DNA of 35,703 nt, from the NCBI GenBank assembly GCA_905479395.1, contig CAJQMI010000130.1:1-35703 (forward strand), written 5' to 3'. This DNA comes from an uncultured Flavobacteriales bacterium (GTDB lineage Bacteria; Bacteroidota; Bacteroidia; Flavobacteriales_D; Sanyastnellaceae). Below are positions 26,777-33,601 of the stretch, one piece after another. The notes below the pieces were generated by a model that had not been told where the DNA came from, searched no databases, and saw only the letters and a list, made by a program, of their open reading frames with translations. Every line of letters starts with the position of its first letter. Position 1 is the stretch's first letter. The position numbers and the translations under genes are program-made.

Positions 26777-28570
26777 TTACGTAAATGGCAGGGTCAGAGT
26801 GACCTTCTCTTCTATTGGGGAAATTCGTTCCACTTGAATTTTCCCTGCGATTTTTCGCAGCTGTGAGTGCAATTCATTCCATCGTGATGAGGCCAATGCA
26901 TCTTTGCCGTGAAACAGGCCTTGCATAGCCTTAGACGCTTCGGTGTGATTGCTGCTCAAACAGAAGCGCCAGTGTGACTTTTCCGCCTCAACTTCAACGC
27001 GTATGGCATCTTCTGAATTTGATATTTCGGCGAGTCCACGCATGAAATTCCGGATCACTACGCGCACATCCGGACCTACTGAAAATTGAACGCTCTCATC
27101 CATGGTCCAATTCATTTCGGCTTGAATTTCTTCGTCAAGCGCATGAAGGAAGGTCTGGATGCTTTGAGAACGCAGGTCCTCGTCGCGTTCAAACACAAAG
27201 TTTCCATTGGGCATCAAGCTGCTGTTTCCCCACTCCATGCCATCGGTTTCCTGAGCATCGGAAGGAGAAGGGTTGCGCGGAAGTGATGACGGTAAACGGT
27301 CGGATGGCACGAGGCTGCGCAAGCGAATAATTCGCCTGCGTTCTTTGCGCAATGCGTCATTCAGTAGACGATGACTTCGTGCATTGGCGATGAGGCCGAT
27401 GCCCAAGAGCGCTGCTAACCATGGCCAGAGGCCATAAGAGTTGGAGGCCGACTTTGCTGCGTTCATTTCGATGACTGCGCGGTCGAAAGGATCAGGCTCA
27501 GGCAGGAATCGCTCTTTGAACCCTTGCACTTCCCGGTTTGGTTTGGATTGCAATTCTTCCAGAATGCTGATGTTGATTTCATCCACCTCCAGCATTGCGG
27601 CCAGAGCTTCTGCTTCATTTCCTCGTTGATGCTCGAAATCGGCGCGTTGCCTCAAGGCTTCCAGGAGCAGATCTTCTTGGTTGGTAAGCCTCGCTTCCTT
27701 TACAGCTTCGTGCAGGGCGATGATCACTTCCAATGGCCTGTGAAGTCGTTGAGCTGCATTTGCCATGCGCAATTGAGCAAGCGCCATGGCTGTGTGATCA
27801 TTGCGTTCGGCGTAATCCAAAATGCGTTGCGCCCATGCCATGGATGCGGCATCGTCCCCTTCGGATGCGATAATCATCTGAATTTGTTCGCGGCAATCTT
27901 GAACAAGATCGGGGGCTATGCGCGCAGCAGTGGATTCAAAAACTGAGGTCAGGGAATCTGCGCGTCCTGCATGGGTTATAAAATCGAGTTGAATGGCTTT
28001 ACTTAACCAGCGCATTCGTTTTTCCTCAGGGATTCCAGCAATGTCAAGGCTGAGGCATTTGAGCATGCAACGATTTGCTTCGTCCCAATTCCCGCTGATA
28101 AAATGCAATTCAGCTATTTTCGATTTGAGCGCCCAATTTTCAGGTCGAAGCTTGATTTCGCGCATTAAAATTGAAATGGCACGTGCTTCTTGCTGGAGTT
28201 GCATCCAAAGGTCAGCGGCGAGTTGCGACTGCTCGAGTCGCTCTTCCGCGCTGCAGGCGAGTAGCCCATCGCGCAGAAGTTCAAGGGTCTTTTCTGCTTG
28301 AGTTGGATTTTGACTTTGCACGTGGATGTGCGCGACGCCGAGTCTCGCTCGCGCGACTTGGCAAGGGTCAAAAGATCGCTCTTCAGCACCTCGGTACATC
28401 GCCAAAGCTGCAACGGGTCGATCAGCCGTAAACAGTGAATCTCCGCGATTGAGCATTTGCTCTGCTTCGTCTACACTGCCTGCAATGGATGCTGAACTTT
28501 GTGCCAGAACTGCTCCTGTATGGGCAAGACATAGGCCAGCCAATAAGAGCAATTGTGGGTTGAAAAGCAT
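26777..28570 (-). CDS. TPR membrane protein with degenerate histidine-kinase-like ATPase domain
   Basis: 597-residue protein: signal peptide (cleavage near AQ, residue 24), a helical TPR-like array (about 30-350), one membrane segment (381-397) and a cytoplasmic basic/coiled part. The C-terminal domain (about 470-597) follows the order of a HATPase_c module: an N-box-like VIRNFMRGLAEIS, RVEVEAEKSHWRFCLSS and a final LRKIAGKIQVE...VTLTLPF strand. The phospho-acceptor histidine, the second N-box Asn and the DxGxG and GxGxG boxes are missing, so it should not bind ATP normally. Bacteroidota TPR-TM-kinases have this layout; this looks like a pseudokinase form. ATG 28570 is chosen because it begins the signal peptide and avoids overlap with the peptidase gene. 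Confidence 0.68.
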   Translation of the reverse strand: MLFNPQLLLLAGLCLAHTGAVLAQSSASIAGSVDEAEQMLNRGDSLFTADRPVAALAMYRGAEERSFDPCQVARARLGVAHIHVQSQNPTQAEKTLELLRDGLLACSAEERLEQSQLAADLWMQLQQEARAISILMREIKLRPENWALKSKIAELHFISGNWDEANRCMLKCLSLDIAGIPEEKRMRWLSKAIQLDFITHAGRADSLTSVFESTAARIAPDLVQDCREQIQMIIASEGDDAASMAWAQRILDYAERNDHTAMALAQLRMANAAQRLHRPLEVIIALHEAVKEARLTNQEDLLLEALRQRADFEHQRGNEAEALAAMLEVDEINISILEELQSKPNREVQGFKERFLPEPDPFDRAVIEMNAAKSASNSYGLWPWLAALLGIGLIANARSHRLLNDALRKERRRIIRLRSLVPSDRLPSSLPRNPSPSDAQETDGMEWGNSSLMPNGNFVFERDEDLRSQSIQTFLHALDEEIQAEMNWTMDESVQFSVGPDVRVVIRNFMRGLAEISNSEDAIRVEVEAEKSHWRFCLSSNHTEASKAMQGLFHGKDALASSRWNELHSQLRKIAGKIQVERISPIEEKVTLTLPFT

Positions 28571-28574
28571 GGTA

Positions 28575-28581
28575 CAAACTA
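28575..28581 (-). promoter_or_regulatory. Candidate -7 element before the TPR gene
   Basis: TAGTTTG, a TAnnTTTG with one spacer base missing, placed 4 nt before the ATG at 28570, the same distance as in lptB and tatC. It lies in the 85-bp gap after the M28 peptidase gene. Confidence 0.3.
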
Positions 28582-28655
28582 CCGCCCAATCGCGCACGCG
28601 TTTGATTCTACTGGGAGAATTGTTCACATGCCAAGGCGCAAAAATTAAGGGAAAA

Positions 28656-29657
28656 TCAGTCGTTCCAAATGACGTCCAAAACGGTGTTCCCAACAGCAGC
28701 AAGCGTAGGCTTGCTGATCACACTCATGTTGTCTTGGTGCGTATGATGGAATGGTCCATAACCCATGGGTAGAACTTGCACTTGATAATGGACAATGTTG
28801 GCAGACGGAATGCCGCCAAGCTGGGAAACAAATAGATTGTCGTCAACGGTCTGCGGGGTTACATCGTTTTTGAAATAAGCATTGTAACCTAAATTTTTAC
28901 CGGCTGTCCAAACTTTACGGACGACTGATGGTGCGTACGCCATGGATGTTCCTTCCCGATTGAACACAGCATCTTTTGCGCCAACCATATCAAGGAGAAT
29001 GCCGTACTTCGCCTGGTAGCCAAACTTATGCGGTTGATTGGCCCAGAATTGGCTTCCAAGGCACCATGTCATGACGCCGCCACTCGTAGCACTGGCCCAT
29101 TCAGGAGCACCATAATCCTCTGCGTCAAAAAAGATGACATCAATGCCAACATCCAGTGTCGTGTCAGCTCCAATGATGCGTGCAATTTCAAGCAAGACGC
29201 CAACGCCTGAGCCTCCATCGTTGGCGCCGTCAATGGGCTCACGCATTCGAATGGTGTCTTTGTCGGCAAAAGGCCGGGTATCCCAGTGAGCATAAAGCAT
29301 GATTCTCTCGGAGTTTTCCGGTCTGAATTGTCCAATGATGTTGCGCATCTCGAGCACTGTTCCATCATAGGCTCTGACACGGCCAGGTTGCTCAACGACT
29401 TCCGCTCCGTGACGTTGCAATTCCAAGGCGAGCCAATCTCCGCATGCAACATGTTCTCTGCTGTTGGGAACGCGAGGCCCAAAATCCACTTGTTTTTGAA
29501 TGTATGAGAAGGCTGAATCGCCATCAAAAGCAGGCGCTGCGATGTGAATCTCCTCGGGTTGTGCGACATCGGTCCGCTTGGGCTCTGCGCCGCAACCTCC
29601 GAAAATCAAGGCGCTCATCGCCAATAGCAATCCGAGAGGAAGGATGCCCTGTTTCAT
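28656..29657 (-). CDS. M28-family lipoprotein (glutaminyl-peptide cyclotransferase-like metallopeptidase)
   Basis: 333-residue exported enzyme. Lipobox FGGC (C22) follows the signal peptide. The M28 zinc set is visible: H124 (AHWDTRP), D147 (GANDGGSG), E180 (FFDAEDYG), D223 (LLDMVG) and a C-terminal His in HHTHQDN. The motifs HWDTRPFADKD, DAEDYG and LGSQFWA are closest to bacterial glutaminyl cyclases, which form N-terminal pyroglutamate, rather than to aminopeptidases. The ATG at 29657 overlaps the cysS stop (ATGA), so translation is coupled; an ATG four codons earlier is possible. In Bacteroidota, pyroglutamate formation after signal-peptide cleavage has been described for exported proteins; a link here is inference. 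Confidence 0.85.
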   Translation of the reverse strand: MKQGILPLGLLLAMSALIFGGCGAEPKRTDVAQPEEIHIAAPAFDGDSAFSYIQKQVDFGPRVPNSREHVACGDWLALELQRHGAEVVEQPGRVRAYDGTVLEMRNIIGQFRPENSERIMLYAHWDTRPFADKDTIRMREPIDGANDGGSGVGVLLEIARIIGADTTLDVGIDVIFFDAEDYGAPEWASATSGGVMTWCLGSQFWANQPHKFGYQAKYGILLDMVGAKDAVFNREGTSMAYAPSVVRKVWTAGKNLGYNAYFKNDVTPQTVDDNLFVSQLGGIPSANIVHYQVQVLPMGYGPFHHTHQDNMSVISKPTLAAVGNTVLDVIWND

Positions 29658-31144
29658 TCGCGGTTCCATGAGCTGCCTTCTTTTCCGTCTTTGATGGTTA
29701 CCCCCAAATCACTCAATGCTTTGCGAATGGAATCGGCAGTGGACCAATCTTGATTTGACTTTGCGTCGCTGCGCAACTGCACCAATAGATCTAACAAGGG
29801 TCCTGCTTCACCCGATTCTTCGCCTTCTTTGGATCCTTCTATCTGGAGACCAAGGACTTCGAAAAAGTAGCCATTGATGAGCGTTTCAAGCGCCTCTTTT
29901 TGAGCTTGACTGATGACTGTCCTGCCGTCTTGGACATTGTTGATCAATTTGACCGCATCGAAAAGTACGCTGATCAAAATGGGAGTATTGAAGTCATCCC
30001 CCATGGCATTCGCACATCGTTGAGCGAAATCTTCTATCGGGACGTTTGCATTGTCATCAGCAGAAGTTGCAGGAAGGTTTTCGAGTGCCTCCACGGATTT
30101 CATAAGTCTGTCGAGGCCTTTTTCGGCGGCTTGCAAGGCGGCGTTAGAAAAGTCAAGTGTGCTAGCGTAATGGCCTTGCAACATGAAGAAACGAACGGTC
30201 ATTGGCGAGTACCCGCGTTCGAGCAACGGGTGGTTCCCAGTGATCAATTCATCCGGTGTGAAACCATTGCCTTCGGACTTAGCCATCTTTCGACCATTGA
30301 CCGTGAGCATGTTTCCGTGCATCCAATACCCGACGGAGTTTCCTTCGCCAGTGGCTCCTGCATTCTGAGCAATTTCACATTCGTGGTGCGGAAACTTCAA
30401 GTCCATGCCCCCTCCGTGAATGTCGAACGCATGGCCGAGATATTTCGTGCTCATCACAGAGCACTCGAGGTGCCATCCTGGAAAGCCTTCACTCCATGGC
30501 GAAGGCCATTTCATCAGGTGTGAGGCGTCTGCTTTCTTCCACAGAGCAAAATCCAATGGGTCATTCTTTTCATCTTGTCCATCGAGGACGCGCGTGTTGT
30601 TTAGCAGATCGTCAATTTTTCTTCCCGAAAGTTGCCCATAAGGAAAGTCCTCATTGAACTTTCGCACGTTGAAATAGACGCTTCCGTTTGCCTCATAGCC
30701 ATATCCGCGTTCGATGATCTGCTTGATCATTTCGATTTGCTCTACAATGTGACCTGTTGCGCTTGGTTCTATCGACGGGCGTTCGATATTGAATACACGC
30801 ATCACATCATGAAAATCGTTCGTGTACTTCTGGACAATCTCCATTGGCTCCAGGTTTTCCAACCGAGCCTTTTTCCCAATTTTATCCTCGCCATCATCTG
30901 AATCGCCTGTCAAGTGCCCCACATCGGTGATGTTTCGGACATAACGCACTTGGTAGCCAAGAAATGAAAGATGACGGTATACAATATCAAACGTTAGAAA
31001 GGTCCTGACGTTGCCCAAGTGCACGTTGCTGTAAACAGTAGGGCCACAAACATACATGCCTACATAGGGGGCATTCAAAGGAGTGAAAAGTTCCTTTTCA
31101 CGGCTCAGGCTGTTTTGGATGTAGAGGGGCGTGTGGTCTGACAT
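29654..31144 (-). CDS. cysS: Cysteine-tRNA ligase
   Basis: Class I synthetase charging tRNA-Cys. In its 496 residues are the zinc ligand C33 in YVCGPTVY, the HIGH-equivalent HLGN (42-45), the second zinc cysteine in WHLECSVM, FPHHE, and the KMSKS-equivalent KMAKS. The C-terminal helical anticodon domain is present, and the length is normal. It is the first gene of a three-gene unit with the M28 lipoprotein (4-bp overlap) and the TPR protein. Its leader holds a perfect 8-bp inverted repeat ending 2 nt before the ATG. Confidence 0.97.
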   Translation of the reverse strand: MSDHTPLYIQNSLSREKELFTPLNAPYVGMYVCGPTVYSNVHLGNVRTFLTFDIVYRHLSFLGYQVRYVRNITDVGHLTGDSDDGEDKIGKKARLENLEPMEIVQKYTNDFHDVMRVFNIERPSIEPSATGHIVEQIEMIKQIIERGYGYEANGSVYFNVRKFNEDFPYGQLSGRKIDDLLNNTRVLDGQDEKNDPLDFALWKKADASHLMKWPSPWSEGFPGWHLECSVMSTKYLGHAFDIHGGGMDLKFPHHECEIAQNAGATGEGNSVGYWMHGNMLTVNGRKMAKSEGNGFTPDELITGNHPLLERGYSPMTVRFFMLQGHYASTLDFSNAALQAAEKGLDRLMKSVEALENLPATSADDNANVPIEDFAQRCANAMGDDFNTPILISVLFDAVKLINNVQDGRTVISQAQKEALETLINGYFFEVLGLQIEGSKEGEESGEAGPLLDLLVQLRSDAKSNQDWSTADSIRKALSDLGVTIKDGKEGSSWNRE

Positions 31145-31146
31145 GG

Positions 31147-31181
31147 AAAGTGCGATGTCTTGTGTAATGCGAGCGCACTTT
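31147..31181 (-). promoter_or_regulatory. Perfect 8-bp inverted repeat in the cysS leader
   Basis: AAAGTGCG (minus strand 31181-31174) and CGCACTTT (31154-31147) are exact complements separated by 19 nt. The 3' arm ends 2 nt before the cysS ATG. It could fold into a hairpin that occludes the ribosome landing site or serve as a two-arm operator. No T-run follows, so it is not a terminator. Confidence 0.55.
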
Positions 31182-31203
31182 AGGCGCGGTCTTAATGTGC
31201 TTG

Positions 31204-31211
31204 CAAAGTAA
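31204..31211 (-). promoter_or_regulatory. Candidate -7 element for cysS
   Basis: TTACTTTG, one mismatch from TAnnTTTG (or TAnTTTG with a shortened spacer), about 60 nt before the cysS ATG. It would place the inverted repeat inside the transcript. Confidence 0.35.
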
Positions 31212-31239
31212 ATGAATCCAATCGGAAGAATAGGAGGCT

Positions 31240-31275
31240 AAAAATCATTCCGATTCATTCACTTCTGAACGGAAT
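31240..31275 (-). terminator. Intrinsic terminator after the threonine-dehydrogenase-type gene
   Basis: Minus strand: ATTCCG pairs with CGGAAT (6 bp). Inside it TTCA-GAAG-TGAA forms a second 4-bp helix with a 5-nt bulge, and GATTTTTA follows. The stem begins in the stop codon of the gene. Confidence 0.5.
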
Positions 31276-32234
31276 CAAGATTCTAAGGTTTCGTTTGCTG
31301 TTGTCATGGCCTTCAACATGATGTTGGTCATGTCGTCTAGCATGATTCGGGCCTGCCACCCCCAGTCTCTCCTTGCAGCAGAATCATCAATGCTGCAGGG
31401 CCAGCTTTCGGCGATGGCTTGACGTTGGTCTAGAGCATACTCCAATTGAAATTGCGGCTTTTGTTGTCGTATGCTCTCTCCAATTTCACTCGGCGTAAAG
31501 CTCATAGCACCTAAATTATAGGAGGTTCTCACTTGTAGTTTGTCCTGTGGTGCTCGCATCAGTTCCAAGGTGCCTCGCACGGCGTCATCCATGAACATCA
31601 TGGGCAATGCTTGATCTGCCTTTAGAAAGCAGGTATACAATTGGTCTTGGACTGCGTAATCATAAATCTCTACGGCATAATCTGTCGTGCCTCCTCCGGG
31701 GGCAGACCGGTGTCCAATGAGTCCAGGATAGCGCACGCTGCGTACATCTACGCCATACTTTTCTTGATAGTACCGGCACCAAAACTCACCAGCTTGCTTG
31801 CTGATGCCATACACTGTAGTAGGGTCTAAGGGAGCGTCTTGCGGCACATTGTATTTGGGGGTGAGCGGTCCGAAAACAGCAATTGAGCTGGGCCAAAAGA
31901 CGCGTTTTACCCACCCTTCTTTTGCGGCTTCGAGGATGTTTAGCAGAGATTGCATGTTTAGGTCCCAGGCGGCAAGCGGCTTCTTTTCTCCTGTTGCACT
32001 CAGCATTGCTGCTAAATGGTATACCTCGTCATATTGACCATCTTCCAAAATCGTCGACAATGCTCCTTCGTCAGTGGCATCCAAGTGCAGAAACTTGCTC
32101 CGCATCACTTCTTCGTTGTCCGGAACCCGGATGTCAGAAATATCGACGGACGCAACGCCAAATTCTGATTGCATGCTGAGGACTAGCTCAATGCCAAGTT
32201 GCCCAGCGGCTCCAATAACGAGACGACGTACCAT
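31275..32234 (-). CDS. tdh: NAD-dependent epimerase/dehydratase, L-threonine 3-dehydrogenase type
   Basis: 319-residue short-chain (GalE-like) oxidoreductase. It has the Rossmann motif GAAGQLG (9-14 region), catalytic Y142 and K146 in YGISK, and the stretches YPGLIGHRSAPGGGTTDYAV and MMFMDDAVRG. These match GalE-type threonine dehydrogenases, which oxidise threonine to 2-amino-3-ketobutyrate. Sugar epimerases lack the GGGTTDYA stretch. The ATG at 32234 has TATCTTCG 5 nt upstream. It is divergent from queA across 52 bp and has its own terminator. No kbl (2-amino-3-ketobutyrate CoA ligase) gene lies in the window. Confidence 0.85.
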   Translation of the reverse strand: MVRRLVIGAAGQLGIELVLSMQSEFGVASVDISDIRVPDNEEVMRSKFLHLDATDEGALSTILEDGQYDEVYHLAAMLSATGEKKPLAAWDLNMQSLLNILEAAKEGWVKRVFWPSSIAVFGPLTPKYNVPQDAPLDPTTVYGISKQAGEFWCRYYQEKYGVDVRSVRYPGLIGHRSAPGGGTTDYAVEIYDYAVQDQLYTCFLKADQALPMMFMDDAVRGTLELMRAPQDKLQVRTSYNLGAMSFTPSEIGESIRQQKPQFQLEYALDQRQAIAESWPCSIDDSAARRDWGWQARIMLDDMTNIMLKAMTTANETLES

Positions 32235-32239
32235 GTTTA

Positions 32240-32247
32240 CGAAGATA
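32240..32247 (-). promoter_or_regulatory. -7-like element for the threonine-dehydrogenase-type gene
   Basis: TATCTTCG (TAnnTTCG variant) ending 5 nt before the ATG at 32234. It would produce a leaderless or nearly leaderless mRNA. The same octamer precedes the PpiD-like gene. Confidence 0.4.
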
Positions 32248-32252
32248 AGATA

Positions 32253-32281
32253 TTGTGGACGGAGAACACCATGTACTTTTG
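32253..32281 (+). promoter_or_regulatory. Promoter for queA; decides its GTG start
   Basis: TTG (32253-32255), an 18-bp spacer and TACTTTTG (32274-32281): a full match to TTG-n17-23-TAnnTTTG. It lies downstream of the in-frame ATG at 32233, so that ATG would not be transcribed. The GTG at 32287 lies 5 nt after the box. Confidence 0.65.
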
Positions 32282-32286
32282 TGGGA

Positions 32287-33549
32287 GTGAAAAAGTCAGT
32301 TGATTTCCCAGAACACGACCACGCTGCATTTGATTATGATTTGCCGGAGTCCTTCATCGCATTGCATCCTTCTGAGCCGCGGTCAGATGCGAAATTGTTG
32401 GTTTGGAATGGCGATGAGGCGGACGTGAGTCATCGATTCTCCGACTTGCCATCTCTTTTGCCTGAAGGTTGTCAATTGTGGATGAACAACACAAGAGTCA
32501 TTCGCGCTCGACTTTTGCTTCAGAAAGAAACAGGTGGTCGGCTTGAAATCTTTCTTCTTGAGCCCATCGACCAGTCGATGGAGCAATCCCTGAGTTCAAT
32601 AAGGCCTGTTCGATGGCGGTGCATGGTCAAGGGTGGGAAAAAATGGAAGAATGGCATGGCGGCGATCAAAGTGGAGGACGCCGCTGGCGTGTGGGAAGTG
32701 AATGCCCAACGAGTCGGCATGGAAGAGGGCATTCGGCATGTAGAATTGGATTGGAAATTCACAGCGTCGTCCACGGGAAAGGAAGCAGCGGTTATGTTTT
32801 CCATGTTGCTCGAATCCATGGGGCGCATGCCATTGCCGCCATACATGCGCCGGCCTGATGAACCAGATGATGCGTCTGATTATCAAACTGTTTACGCAGA
32901 GGTTCCGGGGTCGGTCGCTGCTCCTACAGCAGGACTTCATTACGATGAAGCATTGTTGGCAGAGCTGAGCGCCACCAAATCATTGCATGCAGTCACTTTG
33001 CATGTTGGGGCTGGGACCTTCAAGCCGCTTGCGGAGGGTGAGGTAAAACAACATGTCATGCACGCTGAAAGATGCAGCGTTTCTTTTGACAGCATCAAGG
33101 CGTTGGCACAACCAAATCAGAATCGAATCGCCACTGGGACGACAACCCTTCGAACACTTGAAAGCCTTTATTGGCTTGCGTTAAAATGGCGCTCGGAGGG
33201 CACTCAGCCTCTGGTGCTAGAACAATGGGAGTGGTGTGATGCACTTCGATCTGTTGAAGCTGAAATGGATTGGTCCATGGAAACGGCAATGCAATGGTTG
33301 ATTCAGCAATTGGATGGACAAGACTGGGAGTTTGAGACAGCAATCATGATGGCTCCTCCGTATCGGGTTCGATCTGTTCAGGCGTTGATTACGAATTTTC
33401 ACATGCCGCAAAGCACATTGCTCTGCCTTGTTGCCTGCGCCATTGGAGCCCCTTGGCGTTCATTGTATGAGGTGGCAATGAGCAACGACTTTAAGTTTTT
33501 GAGCTATGGTGACGGCAGCCTTCTTCAAATTGAGCCGTTTGCGCGTTGA
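32287..33549 (+). CDS. queA: S-adenosylmethionine:tRNA ribosyltransferase-isomerase QueA (long Bacteroidota form)
   Basis: Transfers and isomerises the ribosyl part of AdoMet onto 7-aminomethyl-7-deazaguanine in tRNA to form epoxyqueuosine. The 420 residues include DYDLPESFIALHPSEPRSDAKLL, LWMNNTRVIRARL, GSVAAPTAGLHYDE, TLHVGAGTFKPL, TTTLRTLES, TNFHMPQSTLL and the final FKFLSYGDGSLL; all are QueA signatures. It is longer than the ~350-residue enterobacterial enzyme, as known for this phylum. The start is taken at GTG 32287 (KKSVDFPEH) from the promoter position; the frame is open upstream to ATG 32233 and beyond. A bidirectional terminator follows. Confidence 0.93.
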   Translation: MKKSVDFPEHDHAAFDYDLPESFIALHPSEPRSDAKLLVWNGDEADVSHRFSDLPSLLPEGCQLWMNNTRVIRARLLLQKETGGRLEIFLLEPIDQSMEQSLSSIRPVRWRCMVKGGKKWKNGMAAIKVEDAAGVWEVNAQRVGMEEGIRHVELDWKFTASSTGKEAAVMFSMLLESMGRMPLPPYMRRPDEPDDASDYQTVYAEVPGSVAAPTAGLHYDEALLAELSATKSLHAVTLHVGAGTFKPLAEGEVKQHVMHAERCSVSFDSIKALAQPNQNRIATGTTTLRTLESLYWLALKWRSEGTQPLVLEQWEWCDALRSVEAEMDWSMETAMQWLIQQLDGQDWEFETAIMMAPPYRVRSVQALITNFHMPQSTLLCLVACAIGAPWRSLYEVAMSNDFKFLSYGDGSLLQIEPFAR

Positions 33550-33551
33550 CA

Positions 33552-33586
33552 TAAAAAAAGCCCCCATTGCTGGGAGCTTCTTTTAT
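33552..33586. terminator. Bidirectional terminator between queA and the PpiD-like gene
   Basis: AAGC-C-CCCA / TGGG-A-GCTT: an 8-pair stem with one C/A mismatch and a TTGC loop (33558-33579). CTTTTAT follows on the plus strand and seven T on the minus strand. It serves two convergent genes. Confidence 0.75.
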
Positions 33587-33601
33587 CGAGAGGTTTCGAA
33601 A

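Noticed and set aside
29900-30523. 207-codon open frame on the plus strand
   Set aside because: Antisense shadow of cysS, which carries all synthetase motifs.
32074-32286. Open frame upstream of queA, with ATGs at 32074 and 32233
   Set aside because: Most of it overlaps the divergent dehydrogenase gene and it lies upstream of the queA promoter.
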